Shown: positions 41,961 to 53,989 of the stretch, piece by piece | Layout: every line of letters begins with the position of its first letter | Position numbering within the stretch: position 1 is the first letter of the stretch | From: Xiphydria camelus | Taxonomy: Eukaryota > Arthropoda > Insecta > Hymenoptera > Xiphydriidae | Assembly: GCA_963678675.1 (NCBI GenBank) | Contig: OY783199.1 | Coordinates: 16,078,348-16,142,347 of the forward strand | Length of the DNA stretch: 64,000 nucleotides | Direction: 5' to 3' | Made by a program: the position numbers and the translations under genes | Notes under the pieces: model-generated | Database searches by the model: none | Told to the model about the DNA's origin: nothing | The model's input: the letters and a program-made list of their open reading frames with translations, nothing else

Positions 41961-43451
41961 AGTATCTAAAATAAAATTATGCAACCCTTCCGGAAGTACA
42001 CGAAGTACCTGTGTAATACTCGAACGATACCAGAAAATAGGACGTCATTCCGCGACGAGAAAATAAGAAGCAACTCTCTGCTCTAGCGCGTACCTCGAAT
42101 TGCAAAAAACATAAGAAAAAACCGAACAACACGTGGAACCATCCCACCTCGCGTTACACGAGGAGACGTTTGCTCGGCGTGCAAGCATAGCCGCCCTCCT
42201 TTTCCGAACAATTACCCGCCCGTGGATCCCGAAATTTTCCGCGTCCGAGCAGATTACCCTCGATCTCATCCTCGCCCCTCGCGCCCCGAACTAAAAGCTT
42301 CCGCGATGACGGCGTTTCCAGTTTCCGCGCCGCCCCGCGAACAATTCGTATTTATACTGCATCCAGAGGAAACGCGCGCCCGCTTAAGTTACTCTCTACG
42401 AGCAAATAACCTTTTACGAGCTATCTCGTGGAGCGTAATCGGATGAAAAAATTTCCAGAGCGGAGCAAAGCGCGCGAGATGCGCGGGGCGTCGAAGGTGG
42501 TGCGGGCGCGTGGAGCGCGAGCCTCGCGCGTGCACATACAACCCCTAAGCGAGCGCGCGCGCGCGCGCGCGCGACCGCCGGGGGAGGGCCGATAAATACG
42601 CGCGCGGTAACGAGTTATTCGGTTCCCTGTGTATCGTCTCGACTCGCGGGTTCCGGGGGTTTATCGAGGCTCCGGGTGGAGAGAAACTGCGCGCTCTTCT
42701 GGGGAGGAGAGCGCGCGGAACGATTCGACGCTGTTGAGGCTCGCTGGTCGTCGAGTTATCCGGAACTTCGCGGGTGGCGAACGCGGTTTTTCTCGCGACG
42801 TTATTGCTCGACAAAGGAGAAAGGGTGGGGAGAGAACGAAGATCTTTTTTCTGGAGCCCTCCCCCGTGCGAGGAGCTCGATAAAATCTTCCGCGCCACGC
42901 TCGCGCTCGACCGGATTCTGTTTTCTTCTGACGTTTGGGGGAAGAGGCTGGGCGGTCGCTCGAGATCAAACGCTGAATCTTACGTCGCGCGTAATCTTGG
43001 CGGAAATTTTATCAGACCTACGTCGGGACAATCTCGAAGGAAGATCGAAATTTTCTCTGCCGCGATTTTATCGTAAAACTTCGAGCTGCAGTTCTAAATC
43101 ACAGCTGCGTATGTATTTGAGCGCGACGGCAGGTTATTCGAGGTGGGAGGAAAGAGCGATGCGGTAAAGTGGTACTCTCTCGTATCAAGCGTACACGAGC
43201 ACACGTGCGTATCGCGTATACCCGTATCCGGGTGAGATATCTCAGTACCTCCTTCTCTTTTCCTTCCCGCGATATTTCCTCTCGCTCCCCCTTCCCACTT
43301 TTCTCCGCTCTCGAGCGAGCAAAAACGATTGCGCGAATCACGGCAGTGGTGTTTTCTCGCGGCAGCTCGTCGATAAAGGGAGAAATGAACCCGGAAGTCG
43401 TGCGAATGTGTCCATTCATCCGCGCGAGCGAAATTGGGACGCGCGGTTAGA
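41961..43451. promoter_or_regulatory. GC-rich block with a (GC)n run and a TATA/initiator-like pair
   Basis: A (CG)n run at about 42552-42572 precedes CCGATAAATACGCG (42588-42600). About 30 bp further on comes TTATTCGGTTCCC (42614-42626), similar to an insect initiator. This spacing is what a + strand core promoter would show. Overlapping ORFs at 42545-43167 in several frames have no domain. A first coding exon was not found, so the call is tentative. Confidence 0.25.
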
Positions 43452-44358
43452 TTGAGAAAACGATTCAGTTATTCCAACCAAATTGATTTCGTTGAAAGTT
43501 AAATTTCAGCAAAACGACTGTTGTGTGTTTTAGTGAAATGTATACAGTTGGAACAACTACAATAAACTTGTTCGTTTCATTCGATAAAATTCGTTTCTTT
43601 GGTATGCATCTGCCGATTCAACTTCACTGCCTTATTAAATTAATCCGAGTTGGACTGCTTCAATATTGAGAAAAAAAAATCGTCTGATTCAACTAAATTT
43701 TGAGGTTACGGGCGGCCAAATAATTGTATAGTTATTTTAACAAATATTTTTTTAGTTGAAGCGCCTAAATATCAAGTTACCTCAACTATATTTTAATTAT
43801 TTCAACTACATATTGGTTGAGATTTCAGTCGAAAAAATTCGACATATTTTGTATATCGATACCTTAGTTCTAATATAATAGGTCGGATTCCACATCGGAA
43901 AGCGACGGCGGCGGCGGGATAAAAATCGCTCTCCTTCCCTCCTTATCGCGCCTATATCACTTATTATCTATATAATATTAATAAATAAGTAATAATATCA
44001 CTCGATGAAGAAATATTCAAATAGTTATAAAGATTATTCTAAAGATTATTCTAATTGTCTGAATGTGGGATACGACCTATTAGAACTAAAAGGTATCGAT
44101 ATGATTCATATGTGGTTTTAGTCATGTATGTATTATATATGATTTCTATATATTAACCATATAAAGACTATATCTTATAGATTTTTGAATGACTGTATAA
44201 TCCAAAAACAATCTGTACACGATTAATATAGAAATCACATATTATATAACCTATATATGACCAAAACCACATATGGATCATATAGAACTTTTCCGCCTGT
44301 GATAACTATACATTTTCTAAACCACCCCAAGAGGTTGCGTTTGACATTCTTCTTCTCA
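43452..44358. repeat. Adjoining CACTGAG-type family B elements interrupted by family A
   Basis: ATTGAGAAAACGATTCAGTT with TTCCAACCAAATTGATTTCG starts one element. A second starts near 43663 with ATTGAGAAAAAAAAATCGTC and TGATTCAACTAAATTTTGAGG and finishes at TTCTTCTTCTCAGTAT (~44358) after a family A insertion (43826-44299). Confidence 0.55.
43826..44299. repeat. Family A element, copy 10, with an inner TTAGTTCTAATA element
   Basis: Outer CAGTCGAAAAAATTCGACAT and TATAGAACTTTTCCGCCTG. Inside, TTAGTTCTAATATAATAGGTCGGATTCCACAT (about 43864) is inverted at 44065-44092, enclosing a GC-rich (GACGGCGGCGGCGGG) and AT-rich interior. Confidence 0.6.
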
Positions 44359-45606
44359 GTATAGTTTCACGTACCGTTATCGCGCGTTATCATGCAAATA
44401 TAATAGCCATCGCCAGAGGCAGAGAGAACGGACGAGGAGTAGCTTCGGTATTGTCCTCGCTTCGCGACCCGGCGATCGCCGAGCGACGAAAGAGAATTTT
44501 TCGGAGCCTTGGCGATAGCCTCGCGATTCCGTCGTCGTCTTTACGAGCATCGCGCGCGGGGGCCGAGTCCCCGAAGTAGGCGTAGAGCTCGCAATAAAAG
44601 TCGGATAGCTCGAAAGAGAGCGGCGGAGTTCCGCGCGCTGCCCTTCGTCACCGAAACTTTCTCTCCACGCGAAATGGAAACGCTCGATGGATCCGTAATG
44701 CATTCCATGTTTATTGCCGTCGGACGAATCCCGTGGTACGTATTATAATATATCCCTGCGGAGCGACTTCCCGGTACACGTCAACGTCATCCCTCCGTGA
44801 TATTTTCCATCCTTGGCCCTCGATGAAAACACATCGCATCGGCTCACTCCGTCACGAAAAAGCACGATATTTCGTCTTCACGCTAAGCCGGGCCCCGTTA
44901 GTCGGAAACCCGATCGCGTCGAAACGCTGCCCTCCACTGTCCCCGTGCACACATTCGGGTGTCGATATTTCTCGAAAAGGGGTCGCGGAAAACGAATGGT
45001 CACCGACCAAAGGGTCGCCGTGATTTCCTCTCGCTTTGAAAGCAAAGCAAAGTCGTCCTTCGTGTTCTCAGATTCTAGGTATGGTATAAATGGCCGGCAG
45101 GAGAGGCGGACGGGACTAAATTGGTAGGAGATGAAGGAGGTTTTTTGAGATACTGGATAAAAGTCTCCAGCGAGGTTCTCTGAGGAGGAAATGAGTTAGA
45201 GATGGAGAAATTCGCTTTTTTTGGATTCCTCCCGAGAAAAGACAGTCCGAGATATAATAAGTACTTACCGTCCTCTCGGGACTGCAAGATGTGAGGGTTT
45301 GGTCTAGCTCGGGTTAATAACTGAAAAGCAATTTCTTCGAGAAAAATGGAACGGAGGATATTTAGTGTCTTTCGTGGCTAAAGCTCGATCTCGATATGAT
45401 TTTTGATAACTTTTGAGTTAAAAGTCCAGTATCCGGACAGCTATAGCAATTCAGTAGAGGAGATTTTATTTAGCGTTTCTACTGGTAACATTTACTGTAT
45501 TCAGTGTTGTTAATTCATTGAAGATTTTTTATCTAGTAATTGTTTCTTTTTATCCTGTACAATATACATACTGTAATGCAGAAATATAGATATATTATAC
45601 GTATTT
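44359..45606. other. Intergenic, nothing recognised
   Basis: ORFs at 44377-44748 and 44733-45127 overlap in several frames without a domain. Confidence 0.3.
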
Positions 45607-46132
45607 TTAACCCTTTAAATTTTACTGGGAGAATAGTTTCCCACCAGGCCTAAGTCTCCTAGCTGATATTTTAATGAAAAACTAATTCTACACAAGGTAA
45701 ATGTAAATTCTAATACATATGAAAAAATAATATAAATAAGTAAGGTAAGGTGGGGTAAGAGCGTACCAAAAATAGACGGGACAAGTACATTACATCAACA
45801 TATGAACAAAAACAATAATTTAGATCAGCAATTGCGAAAATACCTCTTAGATTTAAAAAACAGCTTAATTAACGCTTAAACAGCTCAATACGTGCTCACA
45901 AAAAATTACAAATTAAAGATGGCAGCATCATTCGTTAAGAAATTTGAATAAAAATTGATATGAGGCACTTGCCCGTCTACTTTTCTGTACGCTCTTACCC
46001 CACCTTACCTTATCTATAATTTTTTAAAATATGAAGATAATTTTTTCATGGCAAGAAATATTATACACATAAAAATAGTTAATATAATGTGTTTTAAAAT
46101 GGGTCCCAGTCTTCTGCCACTGAAAGGGTTAA
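45607..46132. mobile_element. piggyBac-like element (TTAA-CCCTTT ends) with a nested GGTAAGGTGGGG element
   Basis: TTAACCCTTT at 45607 and AAAGGGTTAA ending at 46132, with ACTGGGA at matching depth inside both ends, indicate a TTAA-targeting element. The insertion at 45741-46012 interrupts it. There is no ORF. Confidence 0.55.
45741..46012. mobile_element. GGTAAGGTGGGG-ended TIR element (nested)
   Basis: Starts TAAGGTAAGGTGGGGTAAGA then GCGTACCAAAAATAGACGGG and ends inverted as GCTCTTACCCCACCTTACCTTA, with CCCGTCTACTTTTCTGTAC. The outer 12 bp resemble those of the pogo-like elements at 14609 and 48506, suggesting mobilisation by the same transposase. Confidence 0.75.
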
Positions 46133-47206
46133 AACGTAGATATTTGCAAAATTTCTATAGTTAACGATAACCGTCATCTTCATCGAGCCGTATACATCCA
46201 ATAAGCGTACACCGTATACCTCCCCATAATATTGTACTTCGTCTCCAACGATAATTGGTAGATTAACCCCGCATGCTGCTCAGGACGTCTCGCGACCGTT
46301 CCGTTGTATTCGTCCCCGACTTTGGAGCGCCCGCTCGCCTTTAAACTATCCCCCGCGCGATAGCGTAGGTATGTGTATACAGCTCGAGCTTCTCGATGGC
46401 ACCCCGGTCCATATAACAAGCCCTAGTCGAAATCTGGATCTGTGTGACCACGCGTCCGTGCGAACATACCGTACGTCCTCCGACACAAGCCGATAATGCT
46501 CCCGTGCGTCGTCACGGCTACATGCACTCCAGACCGCGTTCGTTAAGATTACAAGCCCAGAGCTTCGCTATTCGCACGTGCGAATCAACGGGGAGCGTGT
46601 ATACGCGTTCGGGATCAAAGATGTGACGCGGGAATGTGCTCAATCACGCGTGCGGCATAGACGCGCGCGTACTTTCTCCGCGTATGTGGGTACTTTCCGC
46701 AGTGGTCAGCTTTCCGGACCGCGCGACTTGTTCCGCAAACACGTGTCTCTACCGAGCGTCGTATTGCAGGCGACGGCAGCTTGTAGCGCGGCGCGGATAG
46801 CTTTCGACCTACTTCGCGAGTAGATAAGCGCTCTCGTGTGTCGTCCGCGCGCAAGAGAGAGAAATATGAGAATTTCTCGTTAAGCATGCCGTGGGAGGGG
46901 GATGCGTGGTAAATGGGATGCGACGGTGTTGCGGGAGTAATTCCGACGTAGCTTTCGACTGAAATGCGTGTTTCTCAAAGGAGAGTTTTCAGCGACGCGC
47001 TTGGCCGATGTCATTTTAATTCGTGTGATTTTCGATGTATGTAAGGTGTTTCCGAAGATAATTTTGAAGGTGAGAGAATCACGATTCGCTTCTCGCTCGC
47101 GCTATATCTACGCGTCGTTCGGGTAGACCGAGGCGAATCAGACCAGAGGGTTAATTGGATTATGGATTCATATTTCTTAAAACGTGATGAAAATGAGCAT
47201 TCCGAT
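46133..47206. other. Intergenic, nothing recognised
   Basis: Short overlapping ORFs on both strands at 46180-46887. No domain or repeat partner. Confidence 0.3.
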
Positions 47207-47457
47207 CACACGGAAAAAAATTATTTGTTATAATAGTATAACACTATTTAAGTTATCGTAAGAAGTATATTTGAGTTAAAATAATGATAACAGGACGATT
47301 TGTTATTGTAACGGAAAAAAACTATGATTTTTTCATTACAATCAAGGAAATCTGTCAAACATTTTCATTCCAATGGCGAGCAATTTTTATTACCGTAATC
47401 AAAAATGCTGCTATATTAATCGATTCGTTACTAAAGCGGAATTAGTTTTTTCCGTGT
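47207..47457. repeat. CACACGGAAAAAAATTA-ended foldback element
   Basis: Left CACACGGAAAAAAATTATTT; right GCGGAATTAGTTTTTTCCGTG. The interior is weakly inverted. Confidence 0.55.
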
Positions 47458-48013
47458 TTTCGGATTAATTCGTTGGAGAAGAACGAAGTAACGTTAATGC
47501 CGAAATGTTTACGATATTTTTGCAGCAATTTACCATACCAAATACCATATCTAATTATATCGTTTTACCCTACAACTTAATTCCTATGCCAAGAAAGACG
47601 AATGTGCTCTGAGAAAAAATAATTAATAATATTAACCAAATTTCGGTTTCTATGGAAACAACGAAATATTATTATGTTCTCATATCAACCAAAGTTTGGT
47701 TAACATTTCCAATCATTTTGCTCAATGCACACGCTAACACGTCGCGATTAAATTACGCGTCCTCCGTGATAGCCTCCGCACGCAAATCCGTGGCAATGTT
47801 ATCAAAACATAGTCCCGCCGTGAGCTCGCGTCGCGCGCGCTAGATAATGTTCCGAGCCGGATAATTCCGTGTAATTCAGATGCGAGAGGATTAGTCGAAG
47901 GTCGATCGTGACTAACGCACTAACAAGAACGGCGCGCGCGCCGAAATTCCCCTGACACAGCTCTGACGAGAGCTACTCCGGAGACGCAACGTGAACCCAC
48001 CGCTTCTGGTATC
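47458..48013. other. Intergenic with a CACTGAG-like fragment
   Basis: CTCTGAGAAAAAATAATTAA (47610) and AACCAAATTTCGGTTTCTATG are a half family B element. Nothing else was found. Confidence 0.35.
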
Positions 48014-48505
48014 CAGGTGGAAAAGTTCTATGTGATATGGATTTGGTCCCACATGGATTGTATATGATTTATACATAAAACATATATAGACTACATAATG
48101 GATTATTTGAATATTCCCTAGCGTAAAAGTTATACATTTTGTATATAATTCATATATGGTTTTGGTCCAGAGATGTGTATTTGAAGCAAAATGTCAAGTT
48201 TTTCGAAAAAATTTTAATCTTCGAAATTGAAGTCTCGACCACCCTAACCGATGTATTTTTTGACGCTGATTCCGAAAATCGCTATTATATTGATGAAATC
48301 TCAAAGGAAGACCGAGATATCGAAGAGTTCTGGTGAAAAAATAATTTTTTTCTACACAAAATCGTGTGTCTGTGTGTATAACTTATATTTCCTTTGCGGT
48401 ATCGACCTAATGACCATGCTTTTCGTAATCAGCGTGAAAAAATACATGAAATAAGGTGGGTCAGCGATCGATTCCAGAGATTTGCATTTTTCGCAAAATT
48501 TTAAG

Positions 48506-49807
48506 GTAGGGTAAGGTGGGGCAAGATGACGAACGGGGCAAGATGACGAATTCGTTATTTACAAAAACCGAGAGAAGATTTCTGCAAAGCAAACTGGCTA
48601 TGACAACCTTCCTAGGACGTAACTATACCATACGAACATAAATGGCGCCAGTGTTAATTTAGCCGGGATTACAGAATCGAGCGTGTTTTAACCTATAGTG
48701 TTATAAAATCGTTCTCAATCAAAATAACGATTTACAAAAAAACAAAGGTAAGAATTTTACTGGCAAATAGCTAATTATATTAAGTAGGATTAGTATAAGT
48801 AGAGTACAGTTAAACTTCGACATAAAAACATGTGTTTCTATTAAAAAATTAATTTTCTTTAAAATCCTACTAGTGGGGGCAAGTTGACGTGGGTAAGATG
48901 ACGAACTCGTCATCTTGCCCCTTATTTTATAAATGTTATTTCATGAAAGAAGATAACGTCTGTTAATTAAAATGAAATGAGAAAAATTAATAGCTAGCCA
49001 CTAAATTCTCTCATTTCACATTAATTTTATATATTTTTTGGAGACGGTAAGAAATTATAAGAAAGAAAGCAATCATCGGTCTTGGTCGGAATACAATTTA
49101 ATCGCTGCCATCCATGCTGTTCTGGAAGAAAATATGACAGTGAATAATGCCAGTGGACTCTCTGAAATACATACCAGAACCTACCCTTCGTAGCTTGATT
49201 GAAATTAGACCCTTTCCAAAATATAATCGCCCTCTGTAAAAGAACTAAGAGAAAGAAACACAAAAAGCCTCTATACTAACTGCTACTTTAAACAAAGAAG
49301 AACTAGAACAGAAAGAAAGAGAACAAAATAGCAAAGATGTTAAGAAAGCAAAAAAAGTTGAGAGAGTAAAAAAGGACGTGTTTCAGAAATCTTCGACTAG
49401 ATCGTTAATTCATTCTGCTAAAAACAAAGACATTTCATATCCAGGATATGAGCCTCCATCCGAAGACTGGATAAAGCGTGGATTGTGCGAATCGTGGTGG
49501 CATGAAGCTTGCACTGGATATGAAAAACATGGCCCGTTTAAATGTGACTTTTGTGTATAGTCGTCATTTTGCCCCAATATGTTCGTCATCTTGCCCCGTA
49601 GATGGGGTAAGATGACGAAAATGCACAGCAATTGTAATGTTTCCTTTTTGTACCCTTTTTGGATAACTTTTTTTATTTTTATGGTTGCAAATAATAGTTG
49701 AATCATGCATCTTTAATAATATACTCCTTTGTTTAAAATTAAAATATTGTGTTATTTTTTGTAGGCTGTTTTCGCTTAACCTCGTCAACTTGCCCCACCT
49801 TCCCCTA
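48506..49807 (+). mobile_element. pogo-like Tc1/mariner derivative, copy 2 (1302 bp, inverted relative to copy 1)
   Basis: Starts GTAGGGTAAGGTGGGGCAAG and ends TTGCCCCACCTTCCCCTA. By eye it is nearly identical to 14609-15851 read on the other strand, with a few substitutions and small indels (for example extra sequence near 48985 and 49565). Confidence 0.8.
49204..49560 (+). pseudogene. pogo/Tigger-type transposase, C-terminal remnant, copy 2
   Basis: Same remnant as at 14835-15196: RPFPKYNRPL, two stops, KASILTATLNKEELEQ, a Lys-rich stretch, then SYPGYEPPSEDWIKRGLCES and the terminal zinc-binding Cys/His set. Both copies share the same stops, so the loss came before the two copies separated or one was copied from the other. 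Confidence 0.65.
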
Positions 49808-50088
49808 TATGCCTTAACATTTTTTCAATTTTTCGCGAAAATCGAAATCTCTCATCGAGCTCTCGACCATCCTATCTTATGTATTTTTTTCGCGCTGATT
49901 ATGAAAACCTCGGTTATTAGGTCGATATCGCGAAGGAAATACGAGATATCAGTGGTTTAATGTAAAAAAAATTTTTATTCTCCCAGAAAATCGTCGATAT
50001 CTCGGCGTTCCTTTGAGATTGGCTGAATGTATCGGCGATTTTCGGAAAATCAGCGCTATATATAATCCACATAGAACTTTTCCGCCCG

Positions 50089-51435
50089 GGTGTACCGGCG
50101 CGACGAGTGCAACTGCGCATTTCCAGTCGACTCAAAAGAATCGTCCAGAAAATCCCGAGAAGGACGGAAGGACGAACTCGACCGCCATATTTTCGCCTCG
50201 CGCGGCAGAGCGCACAGAGATAGACAATTTATTCCCTCTTCGCCATTGTGTAAGGCTCCGGTAAGTTAACTGGAACAGTGATACATGCGCGCCGCTTTAA
50301 AGCCCCCGCGAAATCTCGGCTCCGCGGAGAGGAAAACGATGGCTATGTATAGCGAGAAGCGGGAAGATGGGAGGGGAAAAAAAGAGGGGGGAGAAAATAC
50401 GATAGGCGGATGTCGCTAAATTTTCATTTCATGGGGACCCCGTTTTCCCGAGATCAAGGAAAGCCTTCAACGTACACCGCGCGGCGTGTCGTAAATCAGA
50501 AAAAAGTGCAATTAGAATCCAAGGTCGAGGCGTGTATGGCGCGAGAAAAGTTTCATCGGAGTCCTGTTCGCAGCTAACAAATCTCCCGCTATACGAGCTG
50601 ATGCGCTCTTGCGTACTTCGCGGTAAACGGCTCGCGTGGTTGCCTTCCGTCGGGCGCAGCTGGAGCGGGTAATGCCGCGCCTACGGAAGGCAATCACCAG
50701 AACGATTTACCGCGGAGCATATAGCGTATCGCATTTTGCAGAGGATCGCGCGTACGAGTGAATTATTCGTCCCGCGCGTGTGAACACCTGTGGGATGAAT
50801 TAGAAGCTCCGAGTTCTACTCGCGCTCAATTTTATCGGGGGAGACGTGCTCCCTCCGCTCCGGCGACCAACTTATCGGAGGAACGAACGCGAAGCCAATT
50901 TGATCGACCACGTGGAATATAAGCGGTCGTTTTCCCCTTTGCCGAAGCGAGACGCGTGGTCACCCCCTCCCTACCGTCGGCCAAGACGCTTTTCAATCCC
51001 CCGTTAACCGCGTTCGATTCACACGTTTGCAGTTCTCCGCTGGCACCTTGCAAAACTTCGGACGGCAACTTCGTTCATTTCATATATCGACGCGCCGCCC
51101 AGTGCCATTGTAGATATAGATCGTCACGTGTGCTCGTGTTACTGAATAGCTCGGTCCGTCGAATAGACGAGTGGCGTTTAACGTAAAAGCCACACCGTGC
51201 GCCGAGGGAAAGAAAAGTGGGTTAAAATCAACCCCAATTGCAAGGTTGAATTTTTCTGGTTGCTAATATCACATTTATGGTTAAGCAGATCATGAGAATG
51301 CAATTGAAATAACTTTTGTTGCGTGGTTATAGTAATAATGAGATGGTAATTTATGACAGCCATGCACCGTAGTTGAATTAATTGCAAAAGTAGATCAATC
51401 AAGTTGCCTTGGTAGGAGCAATCCTGATCTCCTCC
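50089..51435. other. Intergenic, with a hairpin at 50605-50715
   Basis: GCGGTAAACG ... GTTGCCTTCCGT and ACGGAAGGCAATC ... CGATTTACCGCGG form an imperfect stem-loop (arms ~40 nt, loop ~30 nt). No coding exon is supported; short ORFs at 50512-51186 shadow each other. Confidence 0.4.
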
Positions 51436-51664
51436 CTTGCGAAAAAGTTCTATATATTTTGTACATGATCCGTATGTGGATTTAGTCATATGTGGATTAT
51501 ATGTGATCTCTAAATTAACCATATAAGGATTATATACATATTTTTTAATGTTTGAATAATCCATACGTAGTCCTTATACGGTTAATACAGAAATCACACA
51601 TGATTCATATATGACCAAATCCACATATGGACCATATACAAATTGTATAAAACTTTTCCACCTG
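51436..51664. repeat. Family A element, copy 12
   Basis: Left GCGAAAAAGTTCTATATATTTT, right AAAACTTTTCCACCTG. GTGGATTTAGTCATATGTGG and its complement pair across it. Confidence 0.7.
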
Positions 51665-52445
51665 TCTCGTTACTATAGCCAGAATCTCATTGCTTAGAAC
51701 AACTATAAAATTCTAGTTGGCACTGAAATCGACCACGATTTCTGGTTAAACTATTGTTTCCTCAACCAGACTTTTCTCTAAGTGTAAACAAAAATAAAAA
51801 AACGATTGAATGAAATTATCAGAGCTAACGTTTCGGCTACGATTTTTCGCACGAGCCGCGCAAGCTTTACTCGTCACAGTTTCGAGATAGGTAAATTACA
51901 GCGCACACCGCGTCCGACCATCGCGCAATTGATCTACTTTATCCCCCCGTCGAATCCCGGATCGCGCTCGACATTGAATTCCGCCAGGAGGCACTTTATT
52001 TTCGGTCGGAACACCTGCACGCGGAATTCCTCTAGCGTCGATCTTACTCTCCCCGGTCCACTTATCGATTTGACAGGAAGCTCCGGGCAAAAGCGGGATG
52101 CACCTGCAGTACAGCCCACGGCTCACCAAACATTATTCTGGCGCGGTGCCAGGTCTTTCGCCGCGCATATTCCCACGCGAGTCGTAGAATTGATACGGGC
52201 CCAGCTCGGTTGACACGGGCCGCCGTTAATTATACTTTCAACGGCTACATTTCCGTTCGATGAGAAATATTTTAAATACGCCGGAGTGGAAAATAAAGAA
52301 GGATCGACCCCTTCGGAGCTGTTCGCAGTGGTGACGTCCTTGGATGAAAATACAGCTGCGCGGAGCGGGGCTACTTTTTTATTTTTCGCGTCGCAACGTT
52401 ACCTGCAGTTCAACTCGAGCTATTTATGTGTTCCTCGTCGTATAG
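51665..52445. other. Intergenic, nothing recognised
   Basis: A 135-codon ORF at 51806-52213 (+) overlaps two - strand ORFs and shows no domain. Confidence 0.3.
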
Positions 52446-52771
52446 GGCCTTCTAAACGGGCAATATTTTACTGCAATATGTGGCTGCAACACAGTGGCTG
52501 GCAACATTGCCAGCAATACCAGCCAGACTATGCGCAATTTAGGGTAATATTTTTAGTATGTCCCGGCCATATATATAGCTACACATTTTTGGTATCATCG
52601 CCCGTTTAGCCGCGCCTTTAAACATGGGCTATACTGTTGCAGAAAATATTGCCGAAATATATATTGCCGAGCCATATACTGCATTAAAATGTTTTCATGT
52701 GATGGCTGGGCTATAGTTGCCAATATTGCAGCCACATATTGCAGTAAAAATATTGCCCGTTTAGACGCCTC
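52446..52771. mobile_element. TIR element with CTAAACGGGCAATATT ends
   Basis: Left CTTCTAAACGGGCAATATTT and TACTGCAATATGTGGCTGCAA are inverted at the right end (TTGCAGCCACATATTGCAGT, AAAATATTGCCCGTTTAGACG). The inner part is also rich in TATTGCCAGC-like words. Confidence 0.7.
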
Positions 52772-53248
52772 TTAAAGGGCGAAACACTTTTTTCCTTGTC
52801 GACGGGTCGCGTGCGTCCGCTTCGAAACTTTCGGAGGCGTCGGTATCGCGAAGAGAAAGAAACTGCGATGCGCCCTTCGGGGGGGGGGGGGTGTCTAATC
52901 GTAAATCAATGTATTCAGTATCTCGGTACACGCACGCGGTACGCTTTCGGATGTAGTTCGGTCCCGTCGCACAGTCAGATTTTCTTCGTGCCTATAAAAT
53001 ATTGATAGTCTTTTCACGAATCGAACGGAGAGATATAAATATATGGAGTAGTCAGACTCGGTCCCGGGGGAGAGAGAGATAACATCTCGTACGTCGCCTC
53101 TGACGTGAACGTGACTATAGTGAAACTTTCGGAGGCTGTGATATTTTTCAGTGGCGAATACGGTGCGCGTGCATAGGTTTCTGTAATCGTGATTTTATTC
53201 GGAGAGACAAAGTCGAAATTTTTAAATGCAGTGTTAATAACAAAATCA
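52772..53248. other. Intergenic, nothing recognised
   Basis: Contains a 12-base G run near 52880. Confidence 0.3.
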
Positions 53249-53488
53249 CACACGGAAAAATAATTTGGTTAAAATGACCAAAATGCGTCTAGCTAAACGA
53301 ATTTTATTATTTTAAACAAAATACTAATAAGTGGAACCGAATATTTAGTTATTCCAGTCACATATCTAGTTATTCTAATCAGAAAATGGTCAGTTTAACG
53401 AAATAGATGGAGGATCCATAATTCACCAAAGGGTTTGGTCATGATTTCTAAGATTTTGGTTAAATTGACCAGGTTATTTTTCTCAGGG
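53249..53488. repeat. Family B element, copy 8
   Basis: Left CACACGGAAAAATAATTTGG and TTAAAATGACCAAAATGCG; right GGTTAAATTGACCAGGTTATTTTTCTCAG. The central TAGTTATTCCAG / TAGTTATTCTAATC words are kept. Confidence 0.7.
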
Positions 53489-53989
53489 CAGCATGCCAAA
53501 AAAAAGTGGAAGACGCCAGCTATACGGACAAGGCATCGACGTATAGATGGACCAATATCGAATCTTGTTTCACACATGTGGTTTATGTGCGACCTACGGA
53601 ACTCTCTACGAGCTGCCATTGATCTTCTGATATCAATTCGGGGAGATAAATGGTATCAATTCGCATTAGGGGGCACATATTACGGATTCGAGATTCGATA
53701 TCGATGATTTGCGCCGTTGAGACTTGCGGAGCCAGTTGTATTTACAGTTCTATGCGTACTGCGTTGATGATATGTGAGAATGAGATAGCTAATAAAATCG
53801 AGTCAAAGCGCAAAGCTGTAAAATTCCGTGTACTGTTAAAAAGTAAGTTGATTCGAACAAGGAATTATTTAATTCCACAAAATGCTGCTGTCATCAGAAT
53901 TCAAATAATGCATATTTGGTAAAGCAATGTAACCGGTGTAATTAGGAGATACGATCTGGAAGTAATTAATCGAAATAAATGTTTAATTC
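53489..53989. other. Intergenic, nothing recognised
   Basis: A 90-codon ORF at 53435-53707 starts inside the adjoining element and is treated as chance. Confidence 0.3.

Larger units (their letters stand above)
48014..50088. repeat. Family A element, copy 11, greatly enlarged by insertions
   Basis: Outer ends CAGGTGGAAAAGTTCTATGT and CATAGAACTTTTCCGCCC. A second left terminus (AGCGTAAAAGTTATACATTT) lies at 48121. Between them is family Y sequence (about 48170-48505 and 49808-50050), itself split by the pogo-like element at 48506-49807. Confidence 0.55.

Noticed and set aside
42545..43167. Several overlapping ORFs of 84-163 codons on both strands
   Set aside because: Shadow frames of one GC-rich block; none resembles a protein family.
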